DNA of 64,000 nt from Hyphomicrobium_A sp963728165 (GTDB lineage Bacteria > Pseudomonadota > Alphaproteobacteria > Rhizobiales > Hyphomicrobiaceae): assembly GCA_963728165.1 (NCBI GenBank), contig CAVSIY010000002.1, forward strand, positions 372,001 through 436,000, written 5' to 3'. The notes beneath the pieces were generated by a model. It was not told the origin of the DNA. It made no database searches and worked only from the letters and a program-made list of their open reading frames with translations. Each line of letters opens with the position of its first letter. Position 1 is the first letter of the stretch. A program made the translations under genes and the position numbers. This document shows, one piece after another, positions 25,468 to 33,004 of the stretch.

Positions 25468-25956
25468 ATGAAGGTTGAAAACCTGGAAGATCTCTTCGTC
25501 CACACGCTCAAGGATATCTATTTCGCCGAGCGCCATATCGTTAAGGCGCTGCCCAAGATGGTCAAGACCGCCCAGTCCAGGGAGCTTGCCAAGGCGTTTG
25601 ACGACCATCTGCAGGAGACCAAAGAGCAGGTAAGCCGGCTCGAGGAGGTCTTCAGAATTTTGGGCAAGAAGGCCGAAGGCGAGGAGTGCCCGGCAATCGA
25701 GGGCATTCTCAAGGAAGCCGAGGAGCTGATGGGCTCAATCAAGGATCCCGACACCCGCGATGCCGCCATGATCGCGGCGGCGCAGGCCGTCGAGCACTAC
25801 GAGATCACGCGATACGGCACGCTCGTCTCATGGGGAAAATTGCTGGGGCTGAAGGATGCGGTGAAACCGCTCGCGGCCACCTTGAAGGAGGAGCACAGCG
25901 CTGATGCCAAGCTCACCAAGATCGCCGAAGGCAAATTGAATAAGGAAGCCGCGTAG
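25468..25956 (+). CDS. YciE/YciF ferroxidase-family protein (DUF892), 162 aa
   Basis: Begins MKVENLEDLFVHTLKDIYFA, the standard DUF892 opening, and carries ferritin-like four-helix residues: Glu and His of AERHIVKALPKM, DHLQETKEQVSRLEEVF, AVEHYEITRYGTLVSWGKLL and LKEEHSADAKLT, which would form a di-iron site. Family members are cytosolic stress proteins. AGGAG lies nine bases before the ATG, and an exact EcfG promoter lies just upstream. A terminator follows at 25993-26021. Confidence 0.9.
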   Translation: MKVENLEDLFVHTLKDIYFAERHIVKALPKMVKTAQSRELAKAFDDHLQETKEQVSRLEEVFRILGKKAEGEECPAIEGILKEAEELMGSIKDPDTRDAAMIAAAQAVEHYEITRYGTLVSWGKLLGLKDAVKPLAATLKEEHSADAKLTKIAEGKLNKEAA

Positions 25957-25992
25957 CTCATTATCTTCTCAACGGGCACAGGCCCGGAACCT

Positions 25993-26021
25993 GAAAGCCA
26001 GGGGGACCTCTCCTGGCTTTC
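25993..26021 (+). terminator. Hairpin terminator after the YciF-like gene
   Basis: Perfect 10-bp stem GAAAGCCAGG / CCTGGCTTTC with a 9-base loop, 37 bases after the stop. The arm ends in CTTTC but no long T-run follows. From here to the response-regulator start at 26312 no gene is seen; the only element is a near-match stress promoter at 26252. Confidence 0.75.
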
Positions 26022-26251
26022 TCATGCGATCCCTCCCCCCATCACGAGAAAGTGTCGCACGCGGCAATCCATCCGCTTGCCCTAAAACGCTGCTCCGCCG
26101 CGGCCGCCGCCGCCTTCCCTACATCATATGACATCGCGAGGACTTCGCGCGCGCTCTAAAAGGCTCAACTTGAGATCGACCGCGCGACCGCCCAGCAGAC
26201 TTCCGGCGCGCGAACGGGCGAGAGCGTTCTTTGGCACAGCTTTCTCTCAGA

Positions 26252-26276
26252 GGAACTCCCTGTGGGCAGGCGCGTC
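26252..26276 (+). promoter_or_regulatory. Near-match EcfG promoter upstream of a receiver-domain gene
   Basis: GGAAC 26252-26256, 16 bases, CGTC 26273-26276, one base off the CGTT consensus, 35 bases before ATG 26312. Confidence 0.4.
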
Positions 26277-26311
26277 CGGCGACGGACGAACCGCCTTCTC
26301 CTATTGCCATC

Positions 26312-26707
26312 ATGAAAAATGCCGCCCCCAATATCCTGATCGGCATGCATGCTCTCCTGGTCGAGGATCAGACTCTGATCGCGCTCGACACCGAGATGCT
26401 GCTGCGCGAGCTCGGTGCCGAAGTGGTCGAGACGTTCACCAACGCCGAAGCCGCGCTCGCCTGGCTGGCATCGGGCTCGCCCGACGTGGGCGTCCTCGAC
26501 ATCAATCTGGGCATGACCTCGTCGTTTTCCGTCGCCGCCGAGATGCACCGGCGCGCGAAGCCCTTCATCTTCACGACGGGCTACGGCGAGGGGGTCCTGA
26601 TCCCTGAGGATTTCGCCGACATCCTGATCGTGCACAAGCCCTATACGTGCGATGCGCTCGCTCACGCGTTTGAAGCTTGCCTGCGCCGCGGCCAGGCCGG
26701 CGCTTAG
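26312..26707 (+). CDS. Single-domain response regulator, 131 aa
   Basis: A lone receiver domain: acidic pocket ALLVEDQTLIALDTEMLLRE, phospho-acceptor Asp in VGVLDINLG, Thr in FIFTTGYGEG and Lys in IVHKPYTCD. There is no output domain. Such receivers, of the type that often pair with HWE kinases, act by phosphate shuttling or competition, for example feeding PhyR in some species. ATG 26312 is chosen from the compact domain start; the frame is open upstream to 26231. Its stop overlaps the convergent Crp/Fnr gene by four bases. Confidence 0.85.
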   Translation: MKNAAPNILIGMHALLVEDQTLIALDTEMLLRELGAEVVETFTNAEAALAWLASGSPDVGVLDINLGMTSSFSVAAEMHRRAKPFIFTTGYGEGVLIPEDFADILIVHKPYTCDALAHAFEACLRRGQAGA

Positions 26708-27462
26708 ATCAACGGGCGCACCGCGCTCTCCGATCCGTCGTCGCCGGCGATGTCGGCTAGTCGGTTGCGGTTGAGGATTTCGAATTCCTGCTCCTTCCAG
26801 CGAATAACGCGGTCTCGAATGAGACGGCCTAGGGTCCGGTTGGTATGCACGAGCGACAGGCCGAGCGTATCGGCGATGTGCTGCTGGGTGATGGGGACTC
26901 GGACCTTGTTCGGGGCGCCCATGAGCTCGAGCTCCTCCGCGCGGCGGGCAAGATGCAGGAGCAGATACGCGCAGCGTTCGACGGCGGAACGCCGCCCCAC
27001 CGACAACAGTTGCTGGTCGAGAATCTGCTCCGAGCGGGCGGCAAGCCACGTCACATCGAAGGACAGCCCGGCATAGCTCTCGAACAGCCGCCACAGCCCC
27101 TCGCGCTGAAAGACGCACAAGACCATATCCGACAGCGCCTCTATGGAGTGCTGCATCTCCTGCATGACCGAGCCTTGCAGGCCGATGAAGTCTCCGGGAA
27201 AGCAGTAATTCAGGATCTGGCGCCGGCCGTCGGGCAACAGCTTGTAGCGAAAGGCCCATCCGGACAGCACCGTGTAGAGATGCGCGCTGCTGGTGCCTTC
27301 CAGGAAGAGCATCGACCCGGCCTCGGCCGTCAGCTCGCCCGTTTTGAATGTGCCGACGAACGCCAGCTCCTCCGCGGTGAAGGGACGAAAGATCTCCATC
27401 TTTCGCAGAGGGCAGCGTTCGCAGGGCACCTGCCGTCGCGCGGCATCCTTAGGATCCGCCAT
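26704..27462 (-). CDS. Crp/Fnr-family transcription regulator, 252 aa
   Basis: An N-terminal cysteine cluster (VPCERCPLRKMEIF) is followed by a cyclic-nucleotide-binding-type beta-roll (GSMLFLEGTSSAHLYTVLSG; GRRQILNYCFPGDFIGLQGS), a dimer helix and a winged HTH (VPITQQHIADTLGLSLVHTN; RTLGRLIRDRVIRW). The Arg/Ser set that contacts cAMP in CRP is not seen, so the signal is probably redox or another ligand. Start 27462 (MADPKD) has AAGAGC upstream; ATG 27495 is an alternative. TTGA-N6-TCAA type sites would be expected targets; one such site precedes the arsR-like gene. Confidence 0.85.
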   Translation of the reverse strand: MADPKDAARRQVPCERCPLRKMEIFRPFTAEELAFVGTFKTGELTAEAGSMLFLEGTSSAHLYTVLSGWAFRYKLLPDGRRQILNYCFPGDFIGLQGSVMQEMQHSIEALSDMVLCVFQREGLWRLFESYAGLSFDVTWLAARSEQILDQQLLSVGRRSAVERCAYLLLHLARRAEELELMGAPNKVRVPITQQHIADTLGLSLVHTNRTLGRLIRDRVIRWKEQEFEILNRNRLADIAGDDGSESAVRPLI

Positions 27463-27544
27463 GGGCGTGCTCTTGTTGTTGCGAGTTCGCGGCATCAGAC
27501 GCGTATGCCTAGAGCAGGTCAAGGGAGCGTACGGCTTTCGCCTT

Positions 27545-27778
27545 TCAATCCGGTGCTCGCTTTAGCGCCGGTACCATATCCCACGTCGATCGCTCGACGC
27601 TCTCCGCGCAGGCCCCACGGTCGATTCCATCTGATTGAGCCTCAGCGAGCCTGAGAAACTCCAAGTGCAGCTCGATGTCCCGAGACGGCGGCAGTCCCGT
27701 GCTCAGCTCGGGGGCTTCTCTGAGTTGCCGTCCGATAGTGTTAACGAGTTCCTTGTTCTTCTTGTTGGTCACGTCCAA
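27545..27778 (-). CDS. Small hypothetical protein, 77 aa, possible stress gene
   Basis: MDVTNKKNKELVNTIGRQLR, then a Glu/Leu-rich helical middle (DIELHLEFLRLAEAQSDGID) and an Ala/Arg end. No family is recognised. A near-consensus EcfG site (GGAAC-N16-GGTT, 27811-27835) lies 33 bases upstream, which supports a real gene. GCGGGA is the only ribosome-site candidate. It lies between the Crp/Fnr gene and an HWE kinase on the same strand. Confidence 0.5.
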   Translation of the reverse strand: MDVTNKKNKELVNTIGRQLREAPELSTGLPPSRDIELHLEFLRLAEAQSDGIDRGACAESVERSTWDMVPALKRAPD

Positions 27779-27810
27779 AAAATCCCGCTGCTGATGGTCT
27801 TTAGGCGTTT

Positions 27811-27835
27811 AACCCAACAGCGCTCAGGAAGTTCC
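27811..27835 (-). promoter_or_regulatory. Near-match EcfG promoter for 27545-27778
   Basis: Minus strand GGAAC (gttcc 27831-27835), 16 bases, GGTT (aacc 27811-27814). Confidence 0.4.
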
Positions 27836-27881
27836 GACGTGGGCTGTGCGGCTTGGTCACGGGACTTTTGGGCAACGGTCG

Positions 27882-29948
27882 CTAGGGAGTCTCGGGCCCG
27901 TCCCGCCAGAGGATGTGGCTTGCGGGGATGTCGAGGGTCCAGCAAACGCCCTCGGGATTGAACTGCAGTGCGGCTTCGCCCTGCAGAGCGCGGGCGGCGA
28001 GTTGCTCCAACACAACCTGGCCGAAGCCCCTATGGGATGGGGGCGCAACGGCGGGGCCGTCTCGCTCGGCCCAGACCATGCGGAAACGTGTGTCCTCGGC
28101 CTCGCCCTCGCTGCACGCCCAGCGAACGGTCACCTCGCCCTGCGGCACGGACAGGGCGCCGTATTTGGCGGCGTTCGTCGACAACTCGTGCACCGCCAGG
28201 CCGATGTTCTGGGCCGCCTCCGGCGTCACGATCATCTTGTTGCCAGCGATCTCGATCTGACTGGCATGCTCATCAAGGTAGTGGCCGAGCTGCGACTTGA
28301 CGAGATCGGCGACCGAGACGCCGTGCCAATCCCGCTGGACGAGAAGATCGTGCGATGCAGCGAGCGCCTGCAGGCGTCCGGAGAACCGCGTTTCGAAGTC
28401 CGCGACCGTCTTGCTGCCGACCTTGCTCTGGCGCGCCATCGCCTGGATCACCGCGAGCAGGTTCTTGGAGCGATGCGTGATCTCGCGCATCAAGAGTTGA
28501 GTGTGCTCCTCCCAATGCTTGCGCTCGGTGATGTCGCGCGCCGTGCCGGTCATGCGCACCGCAACGCCATCGGAGAAGTGCGCTCGGCCTCTTGCCGCGA
28601 CCCAACGCTCAATGCCGTCGCGGATTCCCTTGACCCTGTGCTCGACGTCGTACTCGAGCGGGTCCTCTGGATCCTGCGCCTTCTTGATCGCGTCCAGCGT
28701 CTGTTCTCGATCCTGTGGGTGCAAGGCGGACACAAAGGCATCGACCGTGACAGGCTCGTCGGGGCGGAGACCCCACAACTCGCGCATGCGGCGGTCCCAG
28801 GTGAGCGCCTGGGTCGTGAGATCCCAGTCCCAAACTCCCGTGTCGGCGGAGGCAAGCGCCAGGCGAAGCCGGTCTTCTCCCTCGCGTAGCGACTGCTCCA
28901 TCTTGCGACGCGTCTTGGAGGCTTCCACCAACGCCTCCCCCACAGAGCGGACCTCGCTGATGGAGGAGGCCACCGGCTGCACGATCTCGCCGCGCCCGAG
29001 CGCGCCGGCGCCTTCGACCAGCTGCTGGACAGGAATGGAGAACTTGCGCCCAAATAGATAGGCGAGGAGGGCTGAGAGGATACTGAAGCTCAACGCAAGC
29101 GTAGCGACGAGCCACCACGAACGGATCATCGGTTGGTTGGCGACAGCAACGGGCACGGTAATGGAAACGAGCCAGCCCGACTGTTGCGAGTGGGTCGAGG
29201 CGCGCAGCACGGGGGCACCTTCGGCATCCGTCGTGCGCCAGAGCCCCGAGTGCTCCATGGAGCCTTTCCACAGGTCCTGGCGCAGGTGGTGTCCGACGGT
29301 GCTCTCAAAATCTTGCGAACGCGCAATCATGATGCCCGCTCGGTCGGTCACAGATGCAATCCAACCGTCGTCCAAGTTTTCGTTCTTGAGGATCTCAGAG
29401 ATCCGAGCGGGCGCGACAGATGCGCTTAGAACGTAGAGCGTTCGCTTCCCTTTCTTGACCGGAACGCTGACGCTGAAGACGGGGGCCCGTGCCATGAGGC
29501 CCTGGTAGAGATTGGACACTTGCGGCTTGCCTGAGGCTGCCACCTGTTTCCAATCGTTGGCGGAGATATCCGGCAAAGGCGCTCCCCAGGCAGCACGGGT
29601 GTTGACCAGCTGCTTGCCTTTCGCATTCGTCAGGAAGAAGTGATTTCTACCGACCTCCTGCGCGGCCATTGCCTGTCCGTAGAACGCCTTCAGGTCGCCT
29701 TCGGCCAAAGAGGGAGAAGAGGCAAGCGCCTTGAGCGTCGTCGTGGTGGCCGCGAGCTCCCGATCGATGGCAATGGCAGCCGACCTCACGACGTCCGTTA
29801 TTTCGCGCTCCATGCTCTCGCGCTCGAAGGCCGCGGATCTCACGAACATCAAGGCGCTGAAAATGAGCGCAGGCAGCAGAAGCGCCAAACTGTAGAGCAG
29901 GAACTGAGCCTGGATCGACCAATTGTGCCGGCGTATCCGCTCGAGCAT
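27882..29948 (-). CDS. HWE-family sensor histidine kinase with outer Cache-like, HAMP and PAS domains
   Basis: 688 residues from MLERIRRHNWSIQAQFLLYS. TM1 is near 16-35, with a periplasmic sensor of the Cache type (about 40-270) ending at TM2 near 281-303 (WWLVATLALSFSILSALLAY). HAMP (FSIPVQQLVEGAGALGRGEI) follows, then a PAS domain (LASADTGVWDWDLTTQALTW), then the HWE core: H-box MREITHRSKNLLAVIQAM, N-box HELSTNAAKYGALS and the W-x-E segment RMVWAERDGP. The outer domain should sense a small periplasmic ligand and the core should phosphorylate PhyR or a lone receiver. An exact EcfG promoter (30032-30056) makes it part of the stress regulon, giving positive feedback. Confidence 0.85.
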   Translation of the reverse strand: MLERIRRHNWSIQAQFLLYSLALLLPALIFSALMFVRSAAFERESMEREITDVVRSAAIAIDRELAATTTTLKALASSPSLAEGDLKAFYGQAMAAQEVGRNHFFLTNAKGKQLVNTRAAWGAPLPDISANDWKQVAASGKPQVSNLYQGLMARAPVFSVSVPVKKGKRTLYVLSASVAPARISEILKNENLDDGWIASVTDRAGIMIARSQDFESTVGHHLRQDLWKGSMEHSGLWRTTDAEGAPVLRASTHSQQSGWLVSITVPVAVANQPMIRSWWLVATLALSFSILSALLAYLFGRKFSIPVQQLVEGAGALGRGEIVQPVASSISEVRSVGEALVEASKTRRKMEQSLREGEDRLRLALASADTGVWDWDLTTQALTWDRRMRELWGLRPDEPVTVDAFVSALHPQDREQTLDAIKKAQDPEDPLEYDVEHRVKGIRDGIERWVAARGRAHFSDGVAVRMTGTARDITERKHWEEHTQLLMREITHRSKNLLAVIQAMARQSKVGSKTVADFETRFSGRLQALAASHDLLVQRDWHGVSVADLVKSQLGHYLDEHASQIEIAGNKMIVTPEAAQNIGLAVHELSTNAAKYGALSVPQGEVTVRWACSEGEAEDTRFRMVWAERDGPAVAPPSHRGFGQVVLEQLAARALQGEAALQFNPEGVCWTLDIPASHILWRDGPETP

Positions 29949-30031
29949 CGGCAGCGGCTCTTTTCGTTCAGATGGAAAGGAATGTCGGCGTGCGCCATCC
30001 CCGCGCGCACCCGGTCTCCAATGGTGAGTCA

Positions 30032-30056
30032 AACGCCGCAAGGGGGTTCAAGTTCC
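30032..30056 (-). promoter_or_regulatory. EcfG-type promoter for the HWE kinase gene
   Basis: Minus strand GGAAC (gttcc 30052-30056), 16 bases, CGTT (aacg 30032-30035), 84 bases before ATG 29948. Confidence 0.75.
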
Positions 30057-30099
30057 ACGCCGTAAAATGCGGTGTTCCGAGCGAACCGAGCATCGAGCT

Positions 30100-30125
30100 G
30101 GAACCTTTGGCAGGAGAGCGCCGTT
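30100..30125 (+). promoter_or_regulatory. EcfG-type promoter for the CsbD gene
   Basis: GGAAC 30100-30104, 17 bases, CGTT 30122-30125, 38 bases before ATG 30164. It is divergent from the kinase promoter at 30032-30056. Confidence 0.8.
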
Positions 30126-30163
30126 TCACGCCGATTACCGTCCTAACTCAGAGGAGATGGATC

Positions 30164-30361
30164 ATGAACTGGGATCGTGTCAGCGGAAACTGGAAACAGT
30201 TCAGAGGCAAGGTGAAGGAGCAATGGGGCAAGCTCACGGACGATGAGCTGGACCAGATCGACGGCAACCGCGAGCAGCTCGAGGGCAAGATCCAGGAGCG
30301 CTACGGGATCGCCAAGGATACGGTGAAGAAGCAGGTCGAAGACGCCATGCAGCGTTGGTGA
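30164..30361 (+). CDS. CsbD-family stress protein, 65 aa
   Basis: MNWDRVSGNWKQFRGKVKEQ, then WGKLTDDELDQIDGNREQLE and GKIQERYGIAKDTVKKQVED, the complete CsbD pattern. CsbD proteins are small hydrophilic helical proteins strongly induced by general stress sigma factors in many bacteria. GAGGAG precedes the start and an exact EcfG promoter lies upstream. The 353 bases after its stop hold the nepR promoter and no other gene. Confidence 0.95.
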   Translation: MNWDRVSGNWKQFRGKVKEQWGKLTDDELDQIDGNREQLEGKIQERYGIAKDTVKKQVEDAMQRW

Positions 30362-30542
30362 AGTCTTCCTTAACTCGTTGATGGCCGGCCCATCCCCCTC
30401 CCCCCAAGCCGGCCTCACGCAATGGAGCCCGCACCCAAGCCACGCAAGCATCGCAGGCTCCATTGCCCCCGTTTCCCCTCGTATCTTCTGCTACACCCAG
30501 ACTGGTTTCGTCGGCTGGAGGCCAAAAAAGCTGTAGACCTGT

Positions 30543-30567
30543 GGAACATTTCGGTACCGGCGGCGTT
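30543..30567 (+). promoter_or_regulatory. EcfG-type promoter of the nepR-ecfG operon
   Basis: GGAAC 30543-30547, 16 bases, CGTT 30564-30567. It lies about 147 bases before nepR, giving a long leader. It implies autoregulation of the sigma factor. Confidence 0.75.
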
Positions 30568-30714
30568 TTGGGCCCTGACGGGCCGAATAGAATGCCGGCA
30601 TAGAGAGACATTCGGCTCCAACGTCCGAGGGTCCTGAGGAATGATGGTGCTCCGGCGCGGCCTCGGGGATCATGCGGCGCGAAGAGCTGCACAGGGAGGC
30701 GGGAGAGCGGCTTG

Positions 30715-30984
30715 ATGGCCGAGGACAAGAAGGCTGCAGGGCACAAGCCCTGCCACGAACCCCATCCATCTCCGGAGACAGGAAAGGGCGTACGCAAACG
30801 CGCTCCCGACCAGGACGTGCTGCCGGGCATTGTCGGCAAGCAGCTGAGAGCCGCCTATAGCGAGCTGCTGAACACGCCGATTCCCGACGCGTTCACCGAG
30901 CTCATCAAGCGGCTCGAGAAGCAAGAGCCCGCCGAGCATCCGGCCAGTTCCGAGAAGCCTCGCCGCGAGGAGAGCAATTCGTGA
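30715..30984 (+). CDS. nepR: NepR anti-sigma factor
   Basis: 89 residues. The conserved NepR core is visible: LPGIVGKQLRAAYSELLNTP followed by IPDAFTELIKRLE, two helices that clamp EcfG. Both ends are disordered, as is usual. NepR binds the sigma factor in unstressed cells and is removed by phosphorylated PhyR. GGGAGAG lies upstream of ATG 30715. The stop overlaps the ecfG start (GTGA), so the two proteins are made in coupled amounts. It lies opposite phyR in the classic GSR arrangement. Confidence 0.9.
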   Translation: MAEDKKAAGHKPCHEPHPSPETGKGVRKRAPDQDVLPGIVGKQLRAAYSELLNTPIPDAFTELIKRLEKQEPAEHPASSEKPRREESNS

Positions 30985-31562
30985 AAGGCAAGGCTCACGA
31001 GAGCCCGCTCCGCGACGATCTGGTCGCGGCGATCCCGAACATGCGCGCGTTTGCCATATCCCTGTGTGGCAACCGCGACCGCGCGGACGACCTCGTTCAG
31101 GAAGCGCTCGTCAAAGCTTGGAATCATTTGAACTCGTTCGAAGTCGGCACCAATATGAAGGCTTGGCTTTTCACCATTCTGCGCAATGCCTACTTCTCCG
31201 AGCTGCGCAAGACCAAACGCGAGGTGGCCGATAGCGACGGCCTGATTGCCGCGCGCGTGGCGATTCCCGCCGGGCAGCACGCCCATCTCGATCTCAGGGA
31301 CCTGAGCCGCGCCCTGGCCGAGCTGCCATCAGATCAGCGCGAGGCGCTGATCCTGGTGGGCGCTGAAGGTTTTTCCTACGAGGAAGCTGCCAGCATCTCC
31401 GGCTGCGCCATTGGAACCGTGAAGAGCCGTGTCAACAGGGCCCGCTCCAAGCTCGCCGAGCTGATGGCGGACGTGCCCGACGACGATACTTGCGCGCCGG
31501 CGGAGGATACAGAGCCTGCGAAGAAGTCCCGCCGCCGCGCCGGGCTCACCACATCCACTTGA
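30981..31562 (+). CDS. ecfG: EcfG-type ECF sigma factor, general stress response
   Basis: 193 residues from a GTG that overlaps the nepR stop. Sigma-2 region: PNMRAFAISLCGNRDRADDL, VQEALVKAWNHLNSFEVGTN, MKAWLFTILRNAYFSELRK. Sigma-4 region: LAELPSDQREALILVGAEGF, SYEEAASISGCAIGTVKSRV. The wording of both regions and the nepR/phyR neighbours place it in the EcfG (ECF15) group. It directs RNA polymerase to GGAAC-N16/17-CGTT promoters, of which eleven exact copies occur here. The C-terminal tail is Asp/Glu then Lys/Arg rich. Confidence 0.95.
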   Translation: MKGKAHESPLRDDLVAAIPNMRAFAISLCGNRDRADDLVQEALVKAWNHLNSFEVGTNMKAWLFTILRNAYFSELRKTKREVADSDGLIAARVAIPAGQHAHLDLRDLSRALAELPSDQREALILVGAEGFSYEEAASISGCAIGTVKSRVNRARSKLAELMADVPDDDTCAPAEDTEPAKKSRRRAGLTTST

Positions 31563-31595
31563 GAAAAGCCGTCACCTCACAAGCGCCTTGTCGGG

Positions 31596-32426
31596 CTATG
31601 CGTGGCTTCGATCAGGGGAGTCGACTTTCGCATCTGGCTTGTGCGCCTTGTAGTCGAAGAACAAGGCTTGGCTGATGATGGCCTGCACGGTCTCGGTCCT
31701 GAACGGCTTGTTGACGAGAAACGTCGGCTCGGGACGGCTTCCGGTCAGCAGCCGCTCCGGGTAGGCGGTGATGAAGATCACCGGCACGTCGAACGACTCC
31801 AGTATCTCATTGACGGCATCGAGACCGGAGCTGCCGTCCGCCAGCTGGATATCGGCGAGCACGAGCCCCGGCTTGTGCTTGCGGAAGGCCGCAACCGCCT
31901 CATTGTGCGTGCGCGCGGTATCGCAAACATCGTGACCCAATCCCGTCACCAAATCCGAGAGGTCGATGGCGATCATCGGCTCGTCCTCGATGATGAGGAC
32001 GTTGGTCGCCACCTGCTCGGCGATCTCCGAGGCGGCTTGATCGACGAGTGATTTGACCGTGCTCTCGTCCGTCTCCAGGACGAGCGCGGCTTCCGGAGTT
32101 GAGAACTCCTCCACGGCCATCAGCAGGAACGCCTGACGCGCCTTCGGCGTTATGGCTTCGAGCTTGCGGTCGGCGGCGGCGAGCCGCTCGGATGTGGCGG
32201 TCTCATCGGCCTTGTGGTTGAGACGCACGGAGTTCCACACCTTCAGGAAGGTCTGATAGGTCGCGACGCGCGGCTCCAATTCGGTGGGAAACATGCTGGG
32301 CTCGGCGGCGAGCGCTTCAAGCATCGCCACCACATACGCATCTCCGCTCGCCTGGTTGCCCGACAACGCGCGAGCGAACCGCCTCAAGTAAGGAAGCTGC
32401 GGTGCGATGGCCTCAGATATGGACAT
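31596..32426 (-). CDS. phyR: PhyR anti-anti-sigma response regulator
   Basis: 276 residues: an N-terminal sigma-factor mimic (MSISEAIAPQLPYLRRFARA to TVKSLVDQAASEIAEQVAT, about 1-140) followed by a receiver domain (VLIIEDEPMIAIDLSDLVTG, phospho-Asp in LVLADIQLADG, FITAYP, VNKPF). On phosphorylation the sigma-like domain is exposed and takes NepR away from EcfG. Start 32426 has GGGGAG upstream. An exact EcfG promoter (32476-32501) gives autoregulation. It is convergent with ecfG, 33 bases apart. Confidence 0.95.
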   Translation of the reverse strand: MSISEAIAPQLPYLRRFARALSGNQASGDAYVVAMLEALAAEPSMFPTELEPRVATYQTFLKVWNSVRLNHKADETATSERLAAADRKLEAITPKARQAFLLMAVEEFSTPEAALVLETDESTVKSLVDQAASEIAEQVATNVLIIEDEPMIAIDLSDLVTGLGHDVCDTARTHNEAVAAFRKHKPGLVLADIQLADGSSGLDAVNEILESFDVPVIFITAYPERLLTGSRPEPTFLVNKPFRTETVQAIISQALFFDYKAHKPDAKVDSPDRSHA

Positions 32427-32475
32427 GGTCTCCCCTTGTATTGCGATCAGCACGAGGACGTGCCGCAGCGCTTAC

Positions 32476-32501
32476 AACGCGCTGGCCGCGACGTAGGTTC
32501 C
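32476..32501 (-). promoter_or_regulatory. EcfG-type promoter for phyR
   Basis: Minus strand GGAAC (gttcc 32497-32501), 17 bases, CGTT (aacg 32476-32479), 50 bases before ATG 32426. Confidence 0.8.
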
Positions 32502-32606
32502 AAATAGCAGGAATTTGCCTGCTCCAGAAGCGAAGGCCAGGTCCATCTAATTGAAAATATGCACTTTATTTGGAAAACTTTGGTCAAACTCGGTGCTGAC
32601 CCTGGC

Positions 32607-32780
32607 TCAACCCCTCCTCAGCATGCCGCCGATGAACGAGAGGACGACGAGGATGATCGCCACCCAGAACAGTAGCCGCGCACCGTCAGTCGCTACGCCG
32701 GCCACCCCGCCGAACCCCAGGAAGGCGGCAATGAGCGCGATTATAAGGAATACGACGGCCCAATAGAGAAGGTTACCCAT
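32607..32780 (-). CDS. DUF1328 small membrane protein, 57 aa
   Basis: Translation on the minus strand starts MGNLLYWAVVFLIIALIAAF and continues LGFGGVAGVATDGARLLFWV, then a second helix ending GGMLRRG. This is the complete DUF1328 (YtjA-like) pattern of two transmembrane helices around a GFGG loop. GAGG lies seven bases before the ATG and an exact EcfG promoter lies at 32821-32845. Family members are stress-induced inner-membrane microproteins. Confidence 0.9.
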   Translation of the reverse strand: MGNLLYWAVVFLIIALIAAFLGFGGVAGVATDGARLLFWVAIILVVLSFIGGMLRRG

Positions 32781-32820
32781 TCGTGTGCCTCATGATGAGG
32801 GGGCTGATCTTGTCGCAGAA

Positions 32821-32845
32821 AACGTTGGCAAGCAGCGATGGTTCC
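32821..32845 (-). promoter_or_regulatory. EcfG-type promoter for the DUF1328 gene
   Basis: Minus strand GGAAC (gttcc 32841-32845), 16 bases, CGTT (aacg 32821-32824), 41 bases before ATG 32780. Confidence 0.8.
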
Positions 32846-33004
32846 CCCGATGGCCGATCCGCTTCAGGCGCCGAGAGCTAGGTCTCTGCTCGGGCCTGCC
32901 ACCCCACGCCTCTACGAGCCGCTAACGCCGATATTCGAAATGACATATCGCGCTTGCTCGGGCTCCCATAAGATGTCGCAATATTTCAATCCGTCTCGCT
33001 CGCG

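Noticed and set aside
27846..28889. 347-codon open frame on the plus strand
   Set aside because: It is antisense to the HWE kinase, whose motifs are unmistakable in the other strand.
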